Assembly (NCBI RefSeq): GCF_009184395.1
Contig: NZ_WEIC01000005.1
Location: 186,001-250,000, forward strand
Reading direction: 5' to 3'
Source of the DNA: Amylibacter sp. SFDW26
Lineage (GTDB): Bacteria > Pseudomonadota > Alphaproteobacteria > Rhodobacterales > Rhodobacteraceae
DNA: 64,000 nt
Shown here: positions 16,748 to 26,714 of the stretch, in pieces
How positions within the stretch are numbered: the stretch's first letter is position 1
Layout of the letters: each line of letters opens with the position of its first letter
The notes under the pieces: generated by a model
Database searches by the model: none
Told to the model about the DNA's origin: nothing
What the model saw: the letters and a program-made list of their open reading frames with translations, nothing else
Translations under genes and position numbers: made by a program

Positions 16748-17161
16748 TTACTTCTTTTCAATATTGATCGTTTGAACAACAGTGTCTGGCATAGAGCGCT
16801 GCAGGTCTACATGAAGCAAACCATTTTCCATAGAGGCACCGCCCACTTCAACACCATCTGCTAACACAAAGCTACGTTGAAATTGGCGTGCAGCAATACC
16901 ACGGTGTAAGAATATGCGCCCCTCAGAATCATCCACTTGGCGTCCACGGATTACAAGTTGTGCATTTTCCAGCGTGATTGATAAATCTTCTTCACGAAAA
17001 CCTGCAACGGCAAGCGTTATCCGGTATGTATTGTCTGAACTTTGTTCAATATTATATGGAGGATAGCCTTCATTACCAGATTTGGCCGTGCGTTCCACAA
17101 GGCGATCTAGTTGTTCAAACCCCAACAAGAAAGGATGCGAGGCAAAAGAAATCTTTGTCAT
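16748..17161 (-). CDS. Small heat-shock protein, Hsp20/alpha-crystallin family
   Basis: A 137-residue ATP-independent chaperone of the IbpA type, which holds unfolding proteins in large oligomers. The alpha-crystallin domain starts near residue 35 (YPPYNIEQSSDNTYRITLAV-type N-arm) and includes GFREEDL, the VIRGRQ strand, FLHRGIAARQFQRSFVLADGV, and the GLLHVDLQR segment replacing the usual A-x-x-x-n-GVL-x-I. It is the first gene of a two-gene unit with DUF1150, preceded by a heat-shock-type promoter at 17223-17251. Confidence 0.93.
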   Translation of the reverse strand: MTKISFASHPFLLGFEQLDRLVERTAKSGNEGYPPYNIEQSSDNTYRITLAVAGFREEDLSITLENAQLVIRGRQVDDSEGRIFLHRGIAARQFQRSFVLADGVEVGGASMENGLLHVDLQRSMPDTVVQTINIEKK

Positions 17162-17222
17162 TTGAGTTAGCCCTTTAAAAGCGACTGTGTATTTGGCCCC
17201 AATAGTGGCGACCTTATCGACA

Positions 17223-17251
17223 ATATGGGGATTATATCAAAGATTCTCAAC
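17223..17251 (-). promoter_or_regulatory. RpoH-type heat-shock promoter of hsp20
   Basis: On the minus strand GTTGAGA (17245-17251) is followed after 14 bases by CCCCATAT (17223-17230). This matches the sigma-32 pattern, whose -35 box is like CTTGAA and whose -10 box is CCCCAT-T, with spacing in the accepted range. It sits about 60 bases upstream of the hsp20 ATG, a natural position for a heat-shock gene. Confidence 0.7.
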
Positions 17252-17331
17252 CCCCATTGCAATCGTTACTTTGTGTAACGCTTTGAAAAGGTTATAATGG
17301 GTTGAGACAGATCGTTCGGATAAATATAATT

Positions 17332-17553
17332 ATGACAGATGAAATGGGCAAAATGGATCACATAGAGGTCCTGCAAGCGGAGCTAATCCAAATGCAACAA
17401 GAGCATCGTGATTTAGATGATGCGATTGAAGCTATTCATGAGCGCATAAATCCTGACCTACTAAGTTTACAACGCTTAAAACGTAAAAAATTAGCGTTAA
17501 AAGACAAAATCCAACGCCTGGAAGATGAAATTACACCCGATATTATAGCTTAA
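17332..17553 (+). CDS. YdcH/DUF465 family small coiled-coil protein
   Basis: A 73-residue highly charged, helical protein. LQAELIQMQQEHRDLDDAI followed by LLSLQRLKRKKLALKDKI is the DUF465 (YdcH, SlyX-like) signature: two helices forming a hairpin, with the L-x-x-LK-x-x-KL-x-LKD motif. The function is unknown. I chose the ATG at 17332; ATGs at 17344 and 17353 are also possible. It precedes purE by 71 bases on the same strand but probably has its own signals. Confidence 0.83.
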   Translation: MTDEMGKMDHIEVLQAELIQMQQEHRDLDDAIEAIHERINPDLLSLQRLKRKKLALKDKIQRLEDEITPDIIA

Positions 17554-17624
17554 TAATTTTCGTTGCATTATAGCCTATATTTGGTCTATATCCCCGCCTT
17601 CTACTACACGAAAGTTCTTGAGCT

Positions 17625-18113
17625 ATGGCAGATGTAAAAGTTGGAATTATCATGGGAAGCCAATCTGATTGGCCAACGATGAAGGAAGCTGTAACATTAT
17701 TGGATGAATTGGGTGTGACCTATGAAACCAAAATCGTTTCGGCTCACCGTACACCTGATCGCCTGTGGGAATACGGTAAAACAGCTGTAGATCGTGGATT
17801 ACAAGTTATCATTGCAGGTGCAGGTGGTGCTGCGCATTTGCCTGGTATGATGGCTTCAAAAACGCGTGTTCCAGTGTTGGGTGTACCTATTCAAACGCGT
17901 GCTTTGTCTGGTGTAGATAGCCTTTATTCGATTGTTCAAATGCCGAAAGGGTTTCCAGTTGGTACAATGGCGATTGGCGCCGCTGGCGCTGCAAATGCAG
18001 GCTTAATGGCGGCGGGTATTTTAGCCAACAATGATGCTGATTTAGCAAAACGCCTAGACGAGTGGCGTAATGCTCTTTCTGCATCGATCACAGATGAGCC
18101 AATCGATGACTAA
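17625..18113 (+). CDS. purE: N5-carboxyaminoimidazole ribonucleotide mutase
   Basis: A 162-residue class I PurE, which rearranges N5-CAIR to CAIR in purine synthesis. The signature GSQSDWPTM lies at residues 11-19, followed by SAHRTPDRL and [14 protein letters not shown] and the [14 protein letters not shown] loop. Length is typical. It overlaps purK by 8 bases, the usual purEK arrangement giving coupled translation. Confidence 0.97.
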   Translation: MADVKVGIIMGSQSDWPTMKEAVTLLDELGVTYETKIVSAHRTPDRLWEYGKTAVDRGLQVIIAGAGGAAHLPGMMASKTRVPVLGVPIQTRALSGVDSLYSIVQMPKGFPVGTMAIGAAGAANAGLMAAGILANNDADLAKRLDEWRNALSASITDEPIDD

Positions 18114-19182
18114 AGCACTGCCGCAAGGATCAACAATTGGTATTTTAGGCGGCGGTCAATTGGGCCGTATGTTGTCCGTAGCAGCATCCCGTTTGGGGTT
18201 TAAAACACATATCTTTGAACCAGGTGCAAACCCGCCTGCAGGTCATGTTGCAGATGTTGTAACGACTGCACCTTATTCTGATCTTGATGCGCTTGTTGCT
18301 TTTGCCAAAAGTGTGGATGTGGTGACATTTGAATTCGAGAATGTTCCCGCCGATGCATTAGACGCTTTAGAAAGCATTCGTCCTGTTTTACCAAACCGCA
18401 ATGCACTGGCCACAAGCCAGGATCGGATCGCGGAAAAGGACTTCTTAACAGGTATTGGGTTGAAAGTTGCCCCATATGCGAATGTAGAAACTGCTGATGA
18501 TTTGGTCGCTGCTGTGGGAACTGTTGGCGCCCCTTCTATCCTAAAAACACGCCGCTTTGGGTATGATGGCAAAGGTCAGTCTCGTTTGAAGACAACGGAT
18601 GATGCTTCCAATGCATGGGATGACTTGGGCAATACCCCTAGTGTTCTGGAAGGTTTCATTGATTTCAGCCACGAAGTATCTGTGATTGGTGCACGCTCGC
18701 AATCTGGCGAAGTTGTTTGCTTTGATCCAGGTGAAAACATTCATCGCGATGGAATTTTACACACAACGACCCTCCCCGCAAATTTGAAGTCATCACAGCG
18801 TATGGATGCCGTTATTCTGACAGGTCAAATCCTAAATGCGTTGGATTATGTCGGTGTTATGGGTGTTGAGTTATTTGTTACACCAAACGGTTTGATTGTG
18901 AATGAGATTGCACCACGTGTGCATAACTCTGGCCACTGGACACAAAACGGCTGTGTAATCGATCAGTTTGAACAACATATTCGTGCCGTCGCAGGTTGGC
19001 CTTTGGGAGACGGGAAGCGTCACTCTAATGTGGTTATGACAAACCTGATTGGTGATGAAGTCTTGGATGTGGAAACACTGTCTAAAGATGCGTCCGCTGG
19101 CTTACACCTATATGGGAAAACCGATGCCAAAGCAGGGCGTAAAATGGGTCACGTTAACAAAGTTACGGGCCCTGCTACTTAA
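18106..19182 (+). CDS. purK: 5-(carboxyamino)imidazole ribonucleotide synthase
   Basis: A 358-residue ATP-grasp enzyme that carboxylates AIR to N5-CAIR, the substrate of the upstream PurE. The N-terminal [12 protein letters not shown] motif, the ATP-grasp region ([14 protein letters not shown]) and [14 protein letters not shown]-type metal site are present. The ATG at 18106 overlaps the end of purE; an in-frame ATG at 18094 is the alternative. Its stop codon overlaps the last codon of the decayed hydrolase on the other strand. Confidence 0.95.
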   Translation: MTKALPQGSTIGILGGGQLGRMLSVAASRLGFKTHIFEPGANPPAGHVADVVTTAPYSDLDALVAFAKSVDVVTFEFENVPADALDALESIRPVLPNRNALATSQDRIAEKDFLTGIGLKVAPYANVETADDLVAAVGTVGAPSILKTRRFGYDGKGQSRLKTTDDASNAWDDLGNTPSVLEGFIDFSHEVSVIGARSQSGEVVCFDPGENIHRDGILHTTTLPANLKSSQRMDAVILTGQILNALDYVGVMGVELFVTPNGLIVNEIAPRVHNSGHWTQNGCVIDQFEQHIRAVAGWPLGDGKRHSNVVMTNLIGDEVLDVETLSKDASAGLHLYGKTDAKAGRKMGHVNKVTGPAT

Positions 19183-19829
19183 TTAGAATGTTTGAAACGT
19201 CCTTCGCGAAGGATGTGTGCGACCTGTTTAAACACCAGAGTACTTTCGACAGCAACTTTCCCATCATCAGGCCCTTTTAGGGTGGATGAAAAACAAGTGA
19301 AATACTTTGCTCACCAGCGATAATACCAAGTGAATATTGCACAAGCCCCAATTGATTTGGAATGCTCATATCATCGGTACTTAACTGCTTACCGGCCACT
19401 CCATTCAATAATTCGAACCCTGAAAATCGCCCAATTCATCGACCACTGCAGACCCTTTATTTGGTGGAGCAAGCATAACCACATGGCCTATATTTTCGGG
19501 AATTTCAGACACATTATTTAAATGATATCGCACTATATGCCATCCATAGAGTGCGTTACAAAGTTGATATCACCTTTTTGATCACATTGTTTAATTGCCT
19601 TGGGAATGGTTTCAACTGTGAGATCTGGTATCGTTCCATCTTTTGACGCATAATCTATGTTTACCGTATCATACCCAATTCCTTCTAACGCAGTCGCCAT
19701 AACCAAAAAAGATGATGAACTTCGAGCAAGGCCATGTAACAGAACCACGCAATCTGCAGATACAGGGGATGCTAATAAAAAGATTAAAGTGCTTAATAAG
19801 TATTTCCTCCCCCTACTTATGGAACGAAT
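19179..19829 (-). pseudogene. Decayed secreted alpha/beta hydrolase
   Basis: Minus-strand translation gives, from the 5' end, a signal peptide (YLLSTLIFLLASPVSADC) and the oxyanion region VVLLHGLARSSSS, then FVTHSM followed by D (usual G) at the nucleophile elbow and a TAG stop at 19533-19535. A +1 shift restores VRYHLNNVSEIPEN and VVMLAPPNKGSAVVDELGDF. Further stops and shifts follow, and the end reads DGKVAVEST then VAHILREGRF. The frame has no ATG, GTG or TTG upstream of the signal peptide after its last in-frame stop; the first possible codon is ATT at 19827-19829. The intact family (about 230 residues, lipase-like, common in proteobacteria) is clear, so this is a genuine pseudogene with lost start, mutated active site and several frameshifts. 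Confidence 0.85.
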
Positions 19830-19839
19830 GATTTAAATT

Positions 19840-20673
19840 CTAGCCTCTCTGACCTGCCCAAACAGACAAACCGATCCCACCTAAGACCAATACAGATGCA
19901 ATTGTGAAATCCAGCGTCCATGCTTCGCCTAGGAACAGCATACCACCGACCATTGCAATCAACGGGACTGTAAGTTGGGCCACCGCTGCTGTGCTGGTTT
20001 GCAATTGCGGTAGAACATAAAACCATAAGACATACCCCAAGCCAGAGGTTACAACGCCAGAAAGGCATGCAAGTGCAATGCCTGTAGAAGTGGTCATTTC
20101 GGTGCTTGATAATAGCCAAACAATAGCAGCGATTGGCGTTGCACAGACAAAACTGGTTGCTGTTGCGGTCAATGCGTGAACTGCTTTTTGACCTGCCAAA
20201 GAATAAATGCCCCAACCAAAACCTGCAACGACCATCAACAAGGCGCCTGTTATGTCTATACCCGATGTGGTGGGGTTCAAAACATAACCAAGGCCAAGCA
20301 ATCCGATTGCAGCTCCGGCCCATTGTAATGGTCTCGGACGGTTACCTTTTAAAACGGCTCCGCCAAACATAGTGATTTGAACCATACCAAACAATAATAA
20401 TGCACCAAGTCCTGCCTCTAGAACTAAGTATGCAAACGAGAAACAAATTGCATATAATATCAAACCTATAACCGCATCAATACGTGGGCGTATCGTGGAT
20501 TGAAACGTTCCTTGGGAACGTAATATAATCACTAACAGTAACGCCCCTGTTGCAAGGCGAATGAACGCAAAGGATGCTGGGCCAATAGCACCATCTGTAA
20601 GAGCGGCACGGTTGATTACAGAATTCGCAGCAAAAGCGACCATTGTGAGGGCAGTTAGTAAAAATAATCTCAT
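19840..20673 (-). CDS. EamA/DMT family transporter
   Basis: A 277-residue inner-membrane protein with ten hydrophobic helices arranged as two EamA repeats. The first repeat includes ANSVINRAALTDGAIGP and FAFIRLATGALLL; the second includes GWGIYSLAGQKA and the C-terminal PLIAMVGGMLFLGEAWT. EamA transporters export small metabolites, amino acids or drugs; the substrate cannot be predicted. I chose the ATG at 20673; the longer frame would use a TTG. It stands alone on its strand after the pseudogene. Confidence 0.87.
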   Translation of the reverse strand: MRLFLLTALTMVAFAANSVINRAALTDGAIGPASFAFIRLATGALLLVIILRSQGTFQSTIRPRIDAVIGLILYAICFSFAYLVLEAGLGALLLFGMVQITMFGGAVLKGNRPRPLQWAGAAIGLLGLGYVLNPTTSGIDITGALLMVVAGFGWGIYSLAGQKAVHALTATATSFVCATPIAAIVWLLSSTEMTTSTGIALACLSGVVTSGLGYVLWFYVLPQLQTSTAAVAQLTVPLIAMVGGMLFLGEAWTLDFTIASVLVLGGIGLSVWAGQRG

Positions 20674-20805
20674 AGCACTACACAATCAGAAAATATCTAA
20701 CCCGTCATCATTCATATCATTGCGCGCATATCAAAATTTGATGATAGGCTTTTTATTTGCTAGAAAAATCTATCATATGAACGAAGAGCAAATGAATACA
20801 CCGTA

Positions 20806-21789
20806 ATGACAAATTCAACATTAGATACATTGTGCATTGCAATATGCACACGTGAACGGCGAACATTGTTAATACGATTGCTGGCGTCTCTTGCGCAAAT
20901 AGAAATTCCACACAATGTAAAGATCACAGTTCTGATTATTGAAAATGATACAGAACCAAAACTTCAAAAAACCTTATTAGATTTAAAATATCCATTTGAA
21001 ATCAAATATATAAATGAAAATAATATCGGCCTAGTACACGCTCGCAATCGCGCACTTGATGAAGCTAAAAAGATACGTGCAAACTGGGTTGCATTTCTTG
21101 ATGATGATGAAGAAGTTGATATTGATTGGCTTAAAAGTTACGTCAATGCAGTACACTGTCTTCCTAATGCAAAGATTTTCTTTGGCTCAGTTTGGTATCG
21201 TTATCCAAACAACTATTCGCCTTACCTAAGACAAACAAAACCTTCGAGCCGCAAGCTTGGCAAACTGCCGCAAATTTTCGACACAGGGAATGTATTGTTA
21301 CATACATCTACATTACAAGCTGGGACACTTGATCATCGTTTTGATCATCAGTTTAACTTTTCAGGGGGAGAAGACACTGAATTTTTCACACGTCTCAAAG
21401 ATTTAGGTTATAAAATATGCTACGTTCCAAATGCAAAAATATTCGAAGATAAAACTGGAAATCGCGCCCTGTTATCTTCCAATCTTGAACGTTCGCGCCG
21501 TAATCAAACAAACTATTGCCGTATGGCCCGCATGTATCGTGGTAAATTATATTCTGTAATGGCAAATATACTGATCGCAAACCGCCAAATTGTTTATGGT
21601 CTATCCGCCCTTATATTTGGACTGGCAATTTATTTATTCAATCAGAAATACGCACGATATTATCTGGGTGATAGTATGATGCGCCTATTCAGACTTCTGG
21701 GGGTTATTGATCATGCCAGGGGGATTGTTCCAAGTTTTTATCTGAAAGTAGATCATAAAGAAGCAGCTCCGATAGAGAGTAATATATAA
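20806..21789 (+). CDS. Glycosyltransferase family 2 protein
   Basis: A 327-residue GT-A fold glycosyltransferase. The N-terminal nucleotide-binding region contains LCIAICTRERRTLLIRLLAS and NIGLVHARNRALDEA. The metal-binding motif is FLDDDEE at about residues 98-104, and the acceptor region is GGEDTEFFTRL. A hydrophobic pair near residues 262-280 suggests attachment to the inner membrane. It resembles enzymes that add sugars to surface glycans, but the donor and acceptor are unknown. The gene is AT-rich compared with its neighbours and is not in a polysaccharide cluster, so it may have been acquired. Confidence 0.83.
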   Translation: MTNSTLDTLCIAICTRERRTLLIRLLASLAQIEIPHNVKITVLIIENDTEPKLQKTLLDLKYPFEIKYINENNIGLVHARNRALDEAKKIRANWVAFLDDDEEVDIDWLKSYVNAVHCLPNAKIFFGSVWYRYPNNYSPYLRQTKPSSRKLGKLPQIFDTGNVLLHTSTLQAGTLDHRFDHQFNFSGGEDTEFFTRLKDLGYKICYVPNAKIFEDKTGNRALLSSNLERSRRNQTNYCRMARMYRGKLYSVMANILIANRQIVYGLSALIFGLAIYLFNQKYARYYLGDSMMRLFRLLGVIDHARGIVPSFYLKVDHKEAAPIESNI

Positions 21790-21858
21790 ACTAAAGGTCG
21801 TGTTTTTATTAAAACTTATATATTGCTTGCATATACGAATCGAATTGGGGGAATTCAA

Positions 21859-22071
21859 ATGTACAAAACGCTATGCGGATTTGCCGCTTACGCATCATCA
21901 ACAGCTATTGTGTTTGCGGAAAAGGCTGGACCTGTTGTGGAGACAGCTATTGAAAAATCAACACAAGGCGGGGCTTCTGCGCGATCATTTGACAATCCAA
22001 ATATTGCTCTATGGATATTAGCGGCTGTTGCAGCCATTGCCATTATCTCAAGAGATAATGGCGGAAGCTAA
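21859..22071 (+). CDS. 70-residue signal-peptide/membrane protein
   Basis: A 70-residue ORF starts at 21859 with GGGGGA seven bases upstream, an excellent ribosome site. The N-terminal 20 residues (MYKTLCGFAAYASSTAIVFA) look like a signal sequence or first membrane helix. Residues 21-47 are polar with Gly and Ser, then IALWILAAVAAIAII is a second helix, followed by a polar tail RDNGGS. I do not recognise the family. It lies 69 bases after the glycosyltransferase on the same strand and before a terminator, so the two may be co-transcribed. Confidence 0.6.
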   Translation: MYKTLCGFAAYASSTAIVFAEKAGPVVETAIEKSTQGGASARSFDNPNIALWILAAVAAIAIISRDNGGS

Positions 22072-22085
22072 TATTCATCATTGTA

Positions 22086-22124
22086 TTATAAGGGCTGATT
22101 AATTTAGCAACCCTTATAATTTTA
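22086..22124 (+). terminator. Intrinsic terminator after small membrane protein
   Basis: TTATAAGGG and CCCTTATAA form a perfect 9-bp stem, with GCT/AGC pairing inside, followed by a T-containing run (TTTTATG). It closes the glycosyltransferase region and also faces the convergent gene ending at 22138, so it may work in both directions. Confidence 0.75.
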
Positions 22125-22137
22125 TGGGTGAAATTAC

Positions 22138-22509
22138 TTAGGCCAAAACAACCAAAAGCCCTAAGATCGTTGTTGGTAAAAACAACCACCCCTGTGGTGC
22201 AGCACGATATGTCACGCCGCTTAATGGTGGGATCAATAAGCCTGCAATCAAAAAGCTGATGGATAGTGCTGTGGCTGCCCATATCAACCCTACTTGATCC
22301 ATTTTAGCACCAAGTATAAAAAACACGCCCATCAAAAACAGGTTGAGTGTCACCATATGCCAGCACATCCATGCAACACTGCGTTGCGTGGGATTTAAAC
22401 CATTTGCAACGCGCAATGGTGCAGCGATTTCCTTACCGCCAATGAAAAAATGAACAAAGCACCATAGGATTGATAATGCACCAGCACTATACAGATAAAT
22501 ATTTTCCAT
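22138..22509 (-). CDS. Four-helix membrane protein of unknown function
   Basis: A 123-residue membrane protein with four hydrophobic segments (about residues 4-22, 47-67, 73-92 and 106-122). Recognisable stretches are WCFVHFFIGGKEIAAPL and VAWMCWHMVTLNLFLMGVFF, with polar or charged residues (His, Lys, Glu) between helices 1 and 2, and two histidines near helix ends. Similar small proteins occur across proteobacteria without assigned function as far as I know. It is monocistronic and convergent with the preceding AT-rich pair. Confidence 0.65.
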   Translation of the reverse strand: MENIYLYSAGALSILWCFVHFFIGGKEIAAPLRVANGLNPTQRSVAWMCWHMVTLNLFLMGVFFILGAKMDQVGLIWAATALSISFLIAGLLIPPLSGVTYRAAPQGWLFLPTTILGLLVVLA

Positions 22510-22596
22510 AATCCAATCTCCAATTTTAAAATCAATTCATGTGATTATTTGGGTATGGAGTTGTGCAAGTTTACAGATCACATTTTGCCGCGCGAC

Positions 22597-22625
22597 AAAA
22601 AAGGGGCCATCCGAAGACAGCCCCT
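22597..22625 (-). terminator. Intrinsic terminator after groL
   Basis: On the minus strand AGGGGC and GCCCCT enclose a 12-base loop containing TTCGG and are followed by TTTTT. The hairpin lies about 60 bases after the groL stop codon and ends the groESL transcript. Confidence 0.88.
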
Positions 22626-22683
22626 AAAATCATTAAGCGTTTGTTTGGCATTCAATCGTTTTGGCCAAAGGCCAAAAGCGATC

Positions 22684-24354
<1,671 letters not shown>

Positions 24355-24371
24355 TCAATACGTTTTTAAGA

Positions 24372-24656
24372 TTAAAGAAGACCGAGGATATCGGATTCTT
24401 TCATGATCAACAGCTCTTCACCGTCGATTGTGACTTCTGTGCCGGACCATTTGCCAAACAAGACTTTGTCGCCAGCTTTAACAGCCATTGGGATCAATTC
24501 GCCGCTGTCTTTGCGAGCGCCTTCGCCTGCTGCGATGATTTCGCCTTCGGCTGGTTTTTCTTTAGCTGAATCTGGAATGATCAAGCCGCCTGCTGTTTTT
24601 TCGTCGCCTTCGATGCGACGTACCAACACGCGATCGTGCAAAGGTGTAAATGCCAT
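24372..24656 (-). CDS. groES: Co-chaperonin GroES
   Basis: A 94-residue co-chaperonin that caps the GroEL ring. The protein starts at the ATG at 24656 ([14 protein letters not shown]), as the family does; the longer frame upstream is not real. The mobile loop ([13 protein letters not shown]) and the C-terminal [13 protein letters not shown] are intact. It is the first gene of the groESL operon. Confidence 0.97.
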   Translation of the reverse strand: MAFTPLHDRVLVRRIEGDEKTAGGLIIPDSAKEKPAEGEIIAAGEGARKDSGELIPMAVKAGDKVLFGKWSGTEVTIDGEELLIMKESDILGLL

Positions 24657-24711
24657 TAGGATTGCTCCGTCTTTGGTTAAAATTTCAAGTTTGAGAGGGG
24701 TTTGCAGAGTA

Positions 24712-24738
24712 TTAGCACTCACCTCTCTTGAGTGCTAA
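24712..24738. promoter_or_regulatory. CIRCE element (HrcA operator) of groESL
   Basis: TTAGCACTC, nine bases, then GAGTGCTAA: a perfect match to the CIRCE inverted repeat TTAGCACTC-N9-GAGTGCTAA. It lies between the -10 box and the groES start. HrcA binds here and represses groESL until heat or misfolding titrates it. Confidence 0.97.
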
Positions 24739-24745
24739 CGACGAA

Positions 24746-24774
24746 TTTCTAGGCAAAGGGAGGGTTGGAGTCAA
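24746..24774 (-). promoter_or_regulatory. Sigma-70-type promoter of groESL
   Basis: On the minus strand TTGACT (24769-24774) and TAGAAA (24746-24751) are separated by exactly 17 bases. The transcript would start next to or inside the CIRCE repeat, the usual arrangement for HrcA repression. No clear RpoH-type pair is seen upstream, which suggests control mainly by HrcA. Confidence 0.75.
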
Positions 24775-24866
24775 CAGTTATAGTGTTAAAATAAATATAC
24801 GGCTTTTTGAGGGTTATAAAAGCGATAGCGCTGGTCAGATGCTATTGCTGCTGATAATCATCAGCC

Positions 24867-25751
24867 ATGACACAAATTATCGAAAATCTATCCGAAGTAT
24901 CTGCACAATATGATGCGGTTCTTTGCGATCTTTGGGGCTGTTTACACAATGGTATTAAACCATTCGAAGCAGCCGTTACTGCATTAGAAACTTTCCGCGA
25001 TGCTGGTAAAATTGTTCACCTATTGACCAATTCACCACGCCCTGCCCACTCTGTTTACACACAATTGGATGAAATCGGCGTTCCACGCGATTTATATCAA
25101 GGTATTACAGCCAGTGGCGATGCATCCCGTGCTGCATTGGCATCAGGTGCATATGGTAAAAAAGTGTATCACGTTGGCCCTGGTCGCGATGAAGCGTTTT
25201 TTCAAGGAGTGTCCACGGAAGATTTCTATCAAGGCATCGACGTAGAACGCGTTAGCCTAAAAGAGGCCGAAGGCTTGGTTTGTACTGGACTATTTGACGA
25301 CAGCACCGAAACACCAGATGATTACCGTGCTTTATTCTTAGAAGGCAAAACACGTGGTTTGAAAATGTTGTGCGCAAACCCTGATATACAGGTCGATCGT
25401 GGCGATAAGCGTATTTATTGTGCGGGTGCAATAGCACAGGCTTATAATGATATGGGCGGTGAAGCGCATAACTTTGGCAAGCCACATCCGCCGATTTACA
25501 CACTCGCCTATCAGCGTCTTGCAGATATTGCAGGCCACAAGATCGCACCACAACATATCCTGTGCATTGGCGATGGTATTAACACTGATATTCGTGGTGC
25601 CATTGGCGAAGATTTGGATAGTTTGTTTATCACTGGCGGGCTTGCCGCTACTGAAACAGGGACGGATGGGCAGCCCGATCCCGCAAAATTGGATAGTTTT
25701 CTGGCAAATGTGCAATTGACGCCAACCTATTCTATGGGTCATCTGCGTTAA
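24867..25751 (+). CDS. TIGR01459 family HAD-type hydrolase
   Basis: A 294-residue HAD superfamily class IIA hydrolase. The nucleophile motif is DAVLCDLWGCLHNG (Asp21 and Trp in place of the usual second Asp), motif II is LLTNSPRP, and the C-terminal motifs are LAYQRLADIAG and the acid pair CIGDGINTDIRGA. Members occur in alphaproteobacteria, often next to ribF as here (24 bases downstream). The substrate is unknown; sugar phosphates or nucleotides are usual for class IIA. The replaced second Asp suggests altered phosphatase activity. Confidence 0.88.
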   Translation: MTQIIENLSEVSAQYDAVLCDLWGCLHNGIKPFEAAVTALETFRDAGKIVHLLTNSPRPAHSVYTQLDEIGVPRDLYQGITASGDASRAALASGAYGKKVYHVGPGRDEAFFQGVSTEDFYQGIDVERVSLKEAEGLVCTGLFDDSTETPDDYRALFLEGKTRGLKMLCANPDIQVDRGDKRIYCAGAIAQAYNDMGGEAHNFGKPHPPIYTLAYQRLADIAGHKIAPQHILCIGDGINTDIRGAIGEDLDSLFITGGLAATETGTDGQPDPAKLDSFLANVQLTPTYSMGHLR

Positions 25752-25775
25752 CAAAATAAAACGAGTCCTAAAACA

Positions 25776-26714
25776 ATGCATATAGTCCGTGATTATCAAT
25801 TTGCTGATGATACCTCTAAAGGGGCTGCTGTGGCTATTGGCAATTTCGATGGTGTACATTTGGGACATCAGGCCGTACTGGATGTCGTCCGTTCAAAAGC
25901 CGAAGAGTTAAACTGCCCTATGGGTGTTCTAACGTTTGAACCACACCCACGTGAATATTTTGCACCAGATGCACCGCCGTTTCGTTTGATGAATGCTGAT
26001 GCCAAAGCACACCGTTTGGAAAAGCTTGGCGTCACTCATCTGTACCAATTGGCGTTTAATGCAGCATTATCCAGCCTAACAGCAGAAGAATTCTGTGAAG
26101 ATGTTATTCATAACGGCCTTGGCTTGAAACACGTCGTGGTTGGGGCAGATTTCTGTTTTGGGAAAGATCGTGGAGGAAACGCACAAACCCTTCAAGATAT
26201 GGGTGGTAAACTTGGATTTGGCGTTACAATTCTACCACTGGTATCTGATGAAAAAGGCACGTTCTCTTCGACAGCTATTCGCACAGCATTAAGCGAAGGC
26301 CGCCCAGAAGACGCCGCACATATGTTGGGCCATTGGCACCGCATCGAAGCCCGTGTTGAACATGGGGATGCTCGGGGACGTGATTTAGGATATCCAACAG
26401 CAAACTTGTCGATTGATGGGCTACATCTGCCAAAGTTCGGTGTTTATGCTGTTTCAGTGGATGTTTTAGAAGGACCACATCAAGGGAAGTATCATGGTGC
26501 CGCTTCTATAGGCGATCGACCAACATTCGGTGTGAATATCCCAAACCTTGAAGTTTTTATCTTTGATTTCTCTGGCGACATTTATGATGCACAACTTTCT
26601 GTGGCTTTGGTTCACTTCCAGCGCCCAGAATTAAAATTCGACAGTTTGGATGAGCTAATCGTTCAAATGGATGCTGATTGCGTTGAAAGCCGCGCTATTC
26701 TTGAAGCGCTTTAA
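25776..26714 (+). CDS. ribF: Bifunctional riboflavin kinase / FAD synthetase
   Basis: A 312-residue enzyme that phosphorylates riboflavin to FMN and adenylylates FMN to FAD. The N-terminal FAD synthetase domain has the nucleotidyltransferase motif GNFDGVHLGH near residue 23 and a terminal SSTAIR motif. The C-terminal riboflavin kinase domain includes GDARGRDLGYPTANL and FGVYAV. It overlaps the DUF2161 gene by 20 bases at its 3' end. Confidence 0.95.
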   Translation: MHIVRDYQFADDTSKGAAVAIGNFDGVHLGHQAVLDVVRSKAEELNCPMGVLTFEPHPREYFAPDAPPFRLMNADAKAHRLEKLGVTHLYQLAFNAALSSLTAEEFCEDVIHNGLGLKHVVVGADFCFGKDRGGNAQTLQDMGGKLGFGVTILPLVSDEKGTFSSTAIRTALSEGRPEDAAHMLGHWHRIEARVEHGDARGRDLGYPTANLSIDGLHLPKFGVYAVSVDVLEGPHQGKYHGAASIGDRPTFGVNIPNLEVFIFDFSGDIYDAQLSVALVHFQRPELKFDSLDELIVQMDADCVESRAILEAL

